Part shown: piece by piece, positions 6,558-12,852 of the stretch
Layout of the letters: the number at the start of each line of letters is the position of its first letter
Position numbering within the stretch: the stretch's first letter is position 1
Source: Gemmatimonadota bacterium
Lineage (GTDB): Bacteria; Gemmatimonadota; Gemmatimonadetes; Gemmatimonadales; Gemmatimonadaceae
DNA length: 12,852 nucleotides
Assembly: GCA_028287205.1 (NCBI GenBank)
Contig: JAQBQC010000074.1
Span: 1-12,852, forward strand
Direction: 5' to 3'
Program-made: the position numbers and the translations under genes
The notes under the pieces: generated by a model
Database searches by the model: none
Told to the model about the DNA's origin: nothing
What the model saw: the letters and a program-made list of their open reading frames with translations, nothing else

Positions 6558-7688
6558 TTGCCGCGTGATCCTGTCATCTGCAATGGCAGCTCGCCAATAT
6601 TGCGAGGGAGCTCGATCAGGCTGATCAACCTCGACGGAAAATCCCAGGTGCATGCCTTGCTTCGAGCGCCCAGCAGACTCTGGAATCTCGTTTGGGCGGT
6701 AGCGGGAGAGCGCCTCAACACGCGCTCCTCGTTCCAGCCAACGCGCTTCGTATGGAGCCGCGGGCTGGCGCTGTCGTGCGATCAGAATGGGGGCTTCGCA
6801 TTCGTGAGGCAGCAGCGCGGTAGCGGACGTCCAGCGCTGCGATTCGCCGCGGGCGCATATGCAGGCATCCGTGACGGCGATCTCGTGTGGGTAAGAATCA
6901 CCGCGCTGCCACAGTTCGTGGAGGAAGTGCTTCCACACATCGACGCCCGTTTCGCGCTCGTTACCGGCGACGAGGACTGGTCGATCCCCTCGGACTTCGA
7001 CCGTGCTCGCGACATCGTCGGGAATGCAAATGTGCTGTGCTGGTTCACGCAGAACTACGACGGCACGGATGCGAGCGGGAAGATCTTTCCCATTCCCATC
7101 GGAATCGATTTCCACACGATCAGCAATCGGCACAGATGGGGGCACTGGCAGGCGACGCCACGACAGCAGGAAGTGGAGCTCGAAGAGCTGCGCGCGAAGA
7201 TGCCTGCCAACGGGGATCGCCTGGTGCGCGCGCACGCCGACTTCCATTTCAACAAGCGCGAGAACGAATTCCACGGGGAAACGCGCGACACGATCCAAGC
7301 GATTCTGAGCACGAATCCCAACGTCGACTTCCAGAGGCGCAAAGTGTCGCGGCTGGATCTCTGGCGCGAGAAGACGCGCTACGCCTTCGTGATCAGCCCG
7401 CACGGCCACGGGCTCGATTGCCATCGCACGTGGGAATCCCTCGTCCTCGGCAACATTGTCATCGTCAAGCGTTCTTCTCTCGATGCGCTGTACGAGGGTC
7501 TTCCAGTCGTCATCGTGGATGACTGGCGCGACGTCACCGCGGACAACCTGCAGCGATGGCACGCCGAATATCGCGGGAGTTTTCTGAGCGGCGACGTTCA
7601 GGAACGGTTGACGAACCGATACTGGATCGCACGAGTCAGGCGCGTTGTGGGTGAGCGAATGCGCGATATGGTATCGCAGAACAAGTAA
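6558..7688 (+). CDS. Exostosin-like (GT47-type) glycosyltransferase
   Basis: Likely a cytoplasmic, inverting glycosyltransferase. The C-terminal half carries the exostosin-type signature: YAFVISPHGHGLDCHRTWES (275-294), then LVLGNIVIVKRSSLDALYEG and LPVVIVDDWRDVT (315-327). The middle has GDLVWVRITALPQFVEEVLP, FALVTGDEDWSIPSDF and PIPIGIDFHTIS. No signal peptide is seen. The first 70 residues are less clear: IRLINLD (20-26) and WAVAGERLN resemble the beginning of GT25-type enzymes, but the rest does not follow. The start is uncertain: a TTG directly follows the receptor's TAG, and a TTG at 6600 gives MRGSSIRLINLD; neither has a good SD. The ORF is in the same frame as the receptor and is presumably co-transcribed. 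No other glycan genes are nearby, so donor and acceptor are unknown. Confidence 0.75.
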   Translation: MPRDPVICNGSSPILRGSSIRLINLDGKSQVHALLRAPSRLWNLVWAVAGERLNTRSSFQPTRFVWSRGLALSCDQNGGFAFVRQQRGSGRPALRFAAGAYAGIRDGDLVWVRITALPQFVEEVLPHIDARFALVTGDEDWSIPSDFDRARDIVGNANVLCWFTQNYDGTDASGKIFPIPIGIDFHTISNRHRWGHWQATPRQQEVELEELRAKMPANGDRLVRAHADFHFNKRENEFHGETRDTIQAILSTNPNVDFQRRKVSRLDLWREKTRYAFVISPHGHGLDCHRTWESLVLGNIVIVKRSSLDALYEGLPVVIVDDWRDVTADNLQRWHAEYRGSFLSGDVQERLTNRYWIARVRRVVGERMRDMVSQNK

Positions 7689-7722
7689 GCGCGCGCTCCT
7701 CGGCCATCGAGAAGCGCGCGCT
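7688..7722. terminator. Hairpin after the glycosyltransferase gene
   Basis: The self-complementary decamer AGCGCGCGCT occurs at 7688-7697 and again at 7713-7722, so the two copies can pair across a 15-base loop. It begins at the last base of the glycosyltransferase stop codon. No T-run follows. Confidence 0.5.
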
Positions 7723-7752
7723 CACGGGACGCGGGATGTCCCCGCGTCCGTG
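7723..7752. terminator. Second hairpin between convergent genes
   Basis: CACGGGACGCGGG (7723-7735) pairs with CCCGCGTCCGTG (7741-7752) around ATGTC, giving 12 pairs with one bulged G. It directly abuts the first hairpin and lies 14 bases from the stop of the BNR-repeat gene coming from the other side, so the pair may stop transcription from both directions. Confidence 0.5.
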
Positions 7753-7766
7753 TCCAGGTTGCTCTG

Positions 7767-10700
7767 CTACTGAACCATCGAGATCACCGGATGCACGCTG
7801 CGACCGCGGAGCCGCTCGTTGAACGCGGGCACATCCGTCTTGAGCAGCGCTTCGACATCCGCTTTCGCCTTCACGAGCCGCGCATGCAGCACCTGCGCGA
7901 CCGCCTTCTGCGATGCCGTAGGTGCATGGTCCGACCCGCCCACGGATCCTGCCAGATAGAACAGCTGCTCGGCGAGCTGCGCCGGCCAGCGAACCGCATC
8001 CTGTCCGCGTCCCGTGAGCTGCATCTGATAGAGCTCCCGCTCCACCGACACGAGCTTGTTGGTGAGCTGCTCCGTTGAGGCTTTCAGGTCGGCATAAGTC
8101 GTGTCCTTCTCGGAAATGTCCTGGAGACTCGAGAGCTGCCCGCGCACGATCTCGAGCGAGTTGATCTGCGTCACGACATCATTGATGTCCGTAATGATCC
8201 CGTTCTGCGTTTCCATCTGCGTGGCGATCTCCTGCTCGCTTCCACCCGACATCGGATCCTTGAGAATCACGAGCGGCTGCGATTCCGTCACGCCGCCGTA
8301 CTTGAAGGTCACCGTGTACGTGCCCGGCGGCTCGAGCCGCGCGTAACGGCCAATGCCCGGCGCCTTCTGTCCCGCTTCCTTCACCTCGAACCAATCCGAA
8401 TAGAGGGGACTCGCGCGGACCGTCGCTTCCTTCGTGCGCTCGGAGTGCAGATCCCAGTTCGTGCGGTTGAGCCCCACCTTCGCCGGCGCCTTGAGTGTCC
8501 GCACAATGGCTCCGGCGGCGTTGGCGATGGTGAGCGTCACGCTGTCCTTCGCCGTCGTGTCCTTCGCGCCGGGCTTGATCCAGTAGTTGAGCAGCGCGCC
8601 CTTCGGCGGATTCTTTCCGCTCACGATGTCATCCAGCTCGGTAAACGGATCGGCGATCGTTCTGAGGCGATACGTGTCGCGTGGCTTGAGCAGCGAAGCC
8701 GTTCTTGCAGCGATCGCCGGCGTCCATTGCTCGAGCGGTGTGAGGTCATCGAGGATGTAGAAGCCGCGTCCGTACGTCGCCACCACGAGATCGTGGAAGT
8801 GCGGCTGCACCGCGAGGCCGTACACGGGCGCGTGCGGAAGATCGTTCTGCAGCGGCTGCCACTGCGCGCCATCGTCGAACGAGACGTACAGTCCGTTCTC
8901 CGTTCCGAGGTAGAGCAGTCCCTTGCGCGTCGGATCCTCGCGGATCACGTGCGCGTACGACAGCGGCGACTTCGGAATTCCCTTGACGATCAGCGTCCAG
9001 CTCTTCCCGAAATCCGTCGTCTTGTAGACCCACGGATCGCGGTTGTTCACCTGATGTCCATCCACCGTGATGAAGGCAGTGCCATCCGTGTAGCGTGACG
9101 CCTCGATGGTGCTGACCGTTCCCAACGGAAGCATGCCGGGAATGTTCGCGGTCACGTTGGTCCAGCTCTTTCCGCCATCGCGCGTCAGCTGCACGATCCC
9201 ATCGTTGGTGCCGACCCAGATCTCGCCCTTCGTGATCGGCGACTCCGCGATCGCGAACACGACGTCCGCGTACTCGACGCCGATGTTGTCGGGCGTCAGC
9301 CCACCCGAGATCTTCTGTTTCGACTTGTCGTTCTTCGTGAGGTCGGGGCTGATCACGTTCCATGTGTTGCCGCCGTCCGTCGTCTGGTGCACGAACTGGC
9401 TACCCACGAACACGGTGTTGTGATCGTGCGGCGAGAGCACGAGCGGGAACGTCCACTGAAAGCGGAACTTCACGCTGTCCGCCGACGTGCCCGCGGTGTT
9501 CTGTGGCCACACTTCGACCTCGTGAATGTTGCGCGTGCGCACGTCGTACTTCGTGACGATGCCGCCCACGGATCCGAATCCCGAGGCGCTGGACCACACG
9601 AGGTTCTCATCCACGGTGTCGGGCGTCGCCCATCCGCTCTCTCCACCGCCCACGGAACGCCACTCCCCGCGCCAGATGCCGACATCTCTGCCGAAGAACT
9701 CCTGCTTCCCGTTGCTCGGACCCATTGCCGACTGGCCGTCCTGCTTGTTGCCATAGACATAGTACGGCACGCGGTTGTCGACGGTCACGTGATACATCTG
9801 CGCGATCGGCAGCTGAATACGATTCCACGTTCGACCGCGCGTGGTGGTGATGCCGACGCCGCCGTCGTGCGCGACAGCAAAGCGGTCTCCGTTCGAAGGA
9901 TCGAACCAGATGTCGTGATGATCGCCGCGCGGAACCTGCTCCTCCGGCAGATCGATCATCGTCGTTCCACCATCGAGCGTCTTCGTCCAGTTCGATGCGA
10001 GGAAGTATGCTTCGTTCGCGTTGTCCGGCTCGACGCCCATGCGATCGTAGTACGCCGTGCGTCCCGCCGGTTGCAGATCGTAGTTCACGAGCTTCCAGTT
10101 CTTCCCCGCGTCATCGGAGCGGAAGAGGCGCCCCGAATCGGACGGCTGCCCCTCGCGCGGCACGCCATCGCCCGTCTCCACCTCGGCGTAGATGCGCTCC
10201 GGCATCGCGGCGCTGATTCCGAGTCCGACCTTCCCGAACGGGCGTGTCGGCAGACCGCTGCGGAGCCGGGTCCACGTGGTGCCGCCATCGGTGGACTTCC
10301 AGATGCTGCTGCCCGCGCCGCCGCTCGTGCGGCCCCAGGTGTGGATCTCGATCTGCCACATGGCCGCGTAGACCGTTCGCGGATTCGACGGATCGAGCAG
10401 GACATCGATTCCGCCCGTAGAATCGTTGACGAAGAGCACGCGCTCCCACGTCTTTCCGCCGTCCACCGTGCGGAAGATGCCGCGCTCGGGCTGCGGACCA
10501 TACGCATGACCGAGCGCTGCGACGAGCACGCGATCCGGGTTCGACGGATCGACGGCGATGCGCGCGATGCGTCCCGTGTTCTCGAGCCCCACGTGTGCCC
10601 AGCTCTTGCCCGCATCCGTCGACCTGTACATCCCCCAGCCGATCGAGATGTGGCTGCGGATGAACGACTCGCCCGTGCCTACCCACACGACATTAGGATC

Positions 10701-11054
10701 GGAGGGCGCAACCGCGATCGCGCCGATCGAGGACACCGGTTGGCTGTCGAAGATGGGATCCCAGTGCGCGCCGGCATCCGTCGTCTTCCAGAGTCCACCG
10801 CTGGCAGCGCCGGCATAGTAAACGTTTGGATCACCTTTCACACCCGCGATCGCATCGGTGCGATTGCCCTCGGGTCCGATGTAGCGGTAGTGGAGTGCGG
10901 TGAGCGCGGTGGTATCGGGAAAGTCGCGCGACACCGTCGCAGCGCGAGCAGGTGCCTGCGCTTTCTTGCGCTGGGCGGGGGATGCGGTGACGATGCCAAC
11001 CAGTGCGAGCACGACGGCCGTGATGGCGCGCGCCGCGCCGAAAGAGCGCTGCAT
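7767..11054 (-). CDS. Secreted BNR/Asp-box propeller protein (sortilin/VPS10-like)
   Basis: A 1,095-residue exported protein. Residues 1-27 form a signal peptide (basic start, ITAVVLALVGIVTA, cleavage SPA|Q). Nine clear Asp-boxes of the S/T-x-D-x-G-x-x-W type occur at about 91, 145, 196, 254, 313, 558, 624, 679 and 725, with degenerate copies at 359 and 403. This spacing suggests one large or two consecutive propellers spanning about 55-770, as in sortilin-like/xyloglucanase-like proteins. A beta-sandwich region follows (about 835-932, with GLNRTNWDL and PPGTYTVTFKYGG), then a helical C-terminal region (about 940-1080). I see no cysteine in it. No glycosidase catalytic pair could be assigned, so 'glycosyl hydrolase' labels often given to this family are not supported here. 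AGAGAGG seven bases before the ATG confirms the start. The length is typical for Gemmatimonadota/Acidobacteriota homologues. Confidence 0.92.
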   Translation of the reverse strand: MQRSFGAARAITAVVLALVGIVTASPAQRKKAQAPARAATVSRDFPDTTALTALHYRYIGPEGNRTDAIAGVKGDPNVYYAGAASGGLWKTTDAGAHWDPIFDSQPVSSIGAIAVAPSDPNVVWVGTGESFIRSHISIGWGMYRSTDAGKSWAHVGLENTGRIARIAVDPSNPDRVLVAALGHAYGPQPERGIFRTVDGGKTWERVLFVNDSTGGIDVLLDPSNPRTVYAAMWQIEIHTWGRTSGGAGSSIWKSTDGGTTWTRLRSGLPTRPFGKVGLGISAAMPERIYAEVETGDGVPREGQPSDSGRLFRSDDAGKNWKLVNYDLQPAGRTAYYDRMGVEPDNANEAYFLASNWTKTLDGGTTMIDLPEEQVPRGDHHDIWFDPSNGDRFAVAHDGGVGITTTRGRTWNRIQLPIAQMYHVTVDNRVPYYVYGNKQDGQSAMGPSNGKQEFFGRDVGIWRGEWRSVGGGESGWATPDTVDENLVWSSASGFGSVGGIVTKYDVRTRNIHEVEVWPQNTAGTSADSVKFRFQWTFPLVLSPHDHNTVFVGSQFVHQTTDGGNTWNVISPDLTKNDKSKQKISGGLTPDNIGVEYADVVFAIAESPITKGEIWVGTNDGIVQLTRDGGKSWTNVTANIPGMLPLGTVSTIEASRYTDGTAFITVDGHQVNNRDPWVYKTTDFGKSWTLIVKGIPKSPLSYAHVIREDPTRKGLLYLGTENGLYVSFDDGAQWQPLQNDLPHAPVYGLAVQPHFHDLVVATYGRGFYILDDLTPLEQWTPAIAARTASLLKPRDTYRLRTIADPFTELDDIVSGKNPPKGALLNYWIKPGAKDTTAKDSVTLTIANAAGAIVRTLKAPAKVGLNRTNWDLHSERTKEATVRASPLYSDWFEVKEAGQKAPGIGRYARLEPPGTYTVTFKYGGVTESQPLVILKDPMSGGSEQEIATQMETQNGIITDINDVVTQINSLEIVRGQLSSLQDISEKDTTYADLKASTEQLTNKLVSVERELYQMQLTGRGQDAVRWPAQLAEQLFYLAGSVGGSDHAPTASQKAVAQVLHARLVKAKADVEALLKTDVPAFNERLRGRSVHPVISMVQ

Positions 11055-11061
11055 GCAGGAT

Positions 11062-11068
11062 CCTCTCT
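11062..11068 (-). promoter_or_regulatory. Ribosome binding site of the BNR-repeat gene
   Basis: The minus-strand purine run AGAGAGG lies seven bases before the ATG at 11054-11052, a good SD position. Confidence 0.6.
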
Positions 11069-11083
11069 AAGGGGTTCGAAACG

Positions 11084-11104
11084 AGCGGCTTTCTTGCGGC
11101 CGCT
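11084..11104 (-). terminator. Weak hairpin in the gap between the GMC and BNR genes
   Basis: AGCGGC and GCCGCT (11084-11089, 11099-11104) can pair over nine bases, about 66 bases after the GMC stop and before the BNR ribosome binding site. On the minus strand only CGTTTCG follows, so it is a weak terminator candidate or an untranslated-leader hairpin. The rest of the 115-base gap shows nothing further. Confidence 0.25.
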
Positions 11105-11169
11105 GGCCACTTCCAGAATGAAATCGCGACCGGTACTTCGCAAGCACCAATCGGCGGTTTAGCTCTCGT

Positions 11170-12846
11170 CTAGCTCAACTCTCCGCGCCTGGCCATTCGG
11201 GTCGCGTGCTCCGCGGCCCGAAACGCGAGCGCCTGGATCGTCATCGTCGGCTGGCCACGTCCCGAGGTGACGAAGCTGCTCCCATCCACGATGATCAGGT
11301 TCGGCACATCGTGCGAGCGATTGTGCCTGTCCACGACCGACGTCTTCGGGTCGTTCCCCATTCGGCAAGTGCCGAGCAGGTGGACCTGCGGGAACCATGG
11401 ATCGCGCGGAAAGCGCCAGCTCTTCTGCGCGCCCGCCGCGTCGAGCAGGTCGAGCGCGCGGTCCTGCATGTACTCGTTCAGCTTCACGTCGTTTGGATGC
11501 TCCGCGAACGTCATCCGGATGGCGGGCAGCCCCCATGCATCCTTGAGCGTCGGATCGAGGGTGATCGAGTTCGACTCGACCGCGAGCGATGTCGCGTGCG
11601 CGAGCACGTAGACGCTGCGCGTGTAGTACTCCCGCAGCATCCGCTTGTACTCGGGGCCCCACTTCGGCGCATCGAAGGGCAGGCCGCCGATCGCGAACGC
11701 GATGGGCGAGAGGTCATGACGAAAGTCGAAGCCGCCGCCGCCCGCGATGCCCACCTTCGGATCGAGCTCGTAGGTGTCCTGGATGACTCTCGAGTCGACG
11801 ACACCCTTGAAGCCGTTGATCTCGTGCTCGAACACACCTCCCGCGAAGGCGCCTCCGTTGAACATGAGATTCTTGCCGACATATCCGCTCGAGTTCGCAA
11901 GGCCATCGGGGAATCGGCTGGACTCGGACATGAACAGCAGCTTCGGTGTCTCGGCACCATTGGCGCACAGCACGACCGACTTCGCGCGCTGAAAAATCTC
12001 GCGGCGGTTTGCGTCGAAGTAGGTGACGCCCGTGGCGCGTCCGGCACTGTTCGTCTCCACGCGCCGCACGTAGCTGTGCGGGCGGATCTCGCACCTGCCC
12101 GTCTTCTCCGCGTCGGGAATCATCGCGGCGAGGGTGCTGGACTTCGCGTTCATCTCGCAGCCGAACGTCTCGCAGAATCCGCAGTGCACGCACGCCGCGC
12201 GGCCGCGATACGGCTGTGAGAGAATTGCCATCGGCGCAGGAAACGCGTGCCAGCCCATCTTCTTCGCCGCGCGCTCGGCGAGCACGCCCGCCGGCTTGAT
12301 CGGGAGTGGCGGAAGCGGATATCCGCGACTGCGCGGAGAGTCGAACGGATTGGCGCCGGCGAGCCCCGAGACGCCAATCTCCCACTCGACCTTCGTGTAG
12401 TACGGCTCCATCTCGGCGTACGTCACGGGCCAGTCGGCGAAATTCGCACCGGCGATCGAGCCTTTCCTGCTGCGCTCGATGAAATCGATCTCGTGAAAGC
12501 GCCAGTAGTTCGCCGTGAAGTGCACGGAGCCGCCGCCGACGAGGCGGCCGTATTTCAACACGCCCTTTTCCTTGGCGACTTCGCTGGACGAGGTGCGGTA
12601 GGTGTTCGGCTGCGTGTGATAGTCATTGGTGAGCGCGGACATCGCACCGATCGCGAGCTCGTCGTGCTTGAAGTCGGTTGCGCGCAAATACGGACCCTGC
12701 TCGAGCACGACCACGCGGAAGCCCGCCTGCGACAGCTCGCGCGCCATCACACCGCCTGCGGCGCCCGCGCCCACGACTACGAAGTCCACCTCATCGCTGG
12801 GAGCGAAGACGACGCCAGCCTGCTGATCGGGCGCGGCCTTACGCAT
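11170..12846 (-). CDS. GMC-family FAD-dependent oxidoreductase (gluconate/sugar dehydrogenase-like)
   Basis: A flavoprotein dehydrogenase of 558 residues that probably oxidises an alcohol or sugar and passes electrons to a cytochrome or quinone. The FAD-binding Rossmann motif is at 21-50 (DFVVVGAGAAGGVMARELSQ, then VVVLEQG). GGGSVHF (104-110) is the second GMC flavin motif. A cluster C219-x2-C222-x2-C225-x4-C230 (CVHCGFCETFGC) matches the cysteine pattern of membrane-linked gluconate/fructose dehydrogenase large subunits. The catalytic end has H489 in HLLGTCRMG and the flavin-contacting DGSSF (521-525). Where many relatives have Asn-Pro after the last motif, this one has Q532-P533 (RGQPTMTIQALAF). 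There is no signal peptide; relatives are exported with a small Tat-dependent subunit, which would lie off the right edge. The ATG at 12846 is six bases from the window end, so an upstream start cannot be excluded. Confidence 0.9.
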   Translation of the reverse strand: MRKAAPDQQAGVVFAPSDEVDFVVVGAGAAGGVMARELSQAGFRVVVLEQGPYLRATDFKHDELAIGAMSALTNDYHTQPNTYRTSSSEVAKEKGVLKYGRLVGGGSVHFTANYWRFHEIDFIERSRKGSIAGANFADWPVTYAEMEPYYTKVEWEIGVSGLAGANPFDSPRSRGYPLPPLPIKPAGVLAERAAKKMGWHAFPAPMAILSQPYRGRAACVHCGFCETFGCEMNAKSSTLAAMIPDAEKTGRCEIRPHSYVRRVETNSAGRATGVTYFDANRREIFQRAKSVVLCANGAETPKLLFMSESSRFPDGLANSSGYVGKNLMFNGGAFAGGVFEHEINGFKGVVDSRVIQDTYELDPKVGIAGGGGFDFRHDLSPIAFAIGGLPFDAPKWGPEYKRMLREYYTRSVYVLAHATSLAVESNSITLDPTLKDAWGLPAIRMTFAEHPNDVKLNEYMQDRALDLLDAAGAQKSWRFPRDPWFPQVHLLGTCRMGNDPKTSVVDRHNRSHDVPNLIIVDGSSFVTSGRGQPTMTIQALAFRAAEHATRMARRGELS

Positions 12847-12852
12847 GCGCGA

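Noticed and set aside
6219..7562. A 447-residue open frame on the minus strand opposite the glycosyltransferase
   Set aside because: Its translation is Arg/Ala/Val/Asp-rich without motifs, and it overlaps the plus-strand gene with clear exostosin-like motifs. Long antisense frames are expected in GC-rich DNA.
9387..11162. A 591-residue open frame on the plus strand opposite the BNR-repeat gene
   Set aside because: Low-complexity Arg/His/Ala-rich translation; it mirrors the codon pattern of the BNR gene, which has an SD, a signal peptide and nine Asp-boxes.
11206..12219. A 337-residue plus-strand frame opposite the GMC gene
   Set aside because: No recognisable motif; the minus-strand frame carries all GMC signatures over its full length.

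Overview
The window is GC-rich bacterial chromosome packed with exported proteins. The combination of a secreted BNR/sortilin-like propeller of about 1,100 residues, a TonB-dependent receptor with an N-terminal carboxypeptidase-regulatory-like domain, a GMC oxidoreductase with a cysteine cluster and a very short membrane-anchored LuxR-type regulator resembles Gemmatimonadota (or, less likely, Acidobacteriota). This assignment is an inference from gene families; no rRNA, tRNA or marker gene is present. I see no mobile element, CRISPR array, phage gene or integration scar.

Layout. Bases 1-185 hold what looks like the C-terminal remnant of a plus-strand gene. A minus-strand gene for a small membrane-tethered LuxR-type regulator (175-627) follows. 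A 290-base gap then leads to a plus-strand secreted YncE-like beta-propeller (918-1961). That gene converges on a minus-strand operon of a periplasmic PepSY protein (2723-3115) and a PAP2 membrane phosphatase (1986-2720). A perfect 14-bp palindrome covers the convergence point and the PAP2 stop codon. Divergent from the PepSY gene, a 17-codon leader ORF with a strong ribosome binding site (3264-3317) precedes the TonB-dependent receptor (3333-6557). The receptor is followed at once, in the same frame, by an exostosin-like glycosyltransferase (to 7688). Two back-to-back hairpins close this unit. On the minus strand lie the BNR-repeat protein (7767-11054) and, upstream of it in transcription order, the GMC oxidoreductase (11170-12846), whose start is six bases from the window end.

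How the genes fit together. Five products have cleavable signal peptides or are integral membrane proteins acting at the envelope (propeller, PepSY protein, PAP2, receptor, BNR protein), and the regulator is probably also membrane-bound. PepSY and PAP2 are almost certainly co-translated. The receptor and glycosyltransferase probably share a transcript, although no functional link is obvious. The GMC enzyme would donate electrons into the respiratory chain if its usual partners lie beyond the right edge.

The window is mostly ordinary housekeeping and accessory envelope biology. The points most worth a second look are the SD-led leader ORF in front of a receptor that lacks its own clear SD, and the orphan exostosin-like enzyme with an unexplained N-terminal segment separated from the receptor by a single TAG codon.
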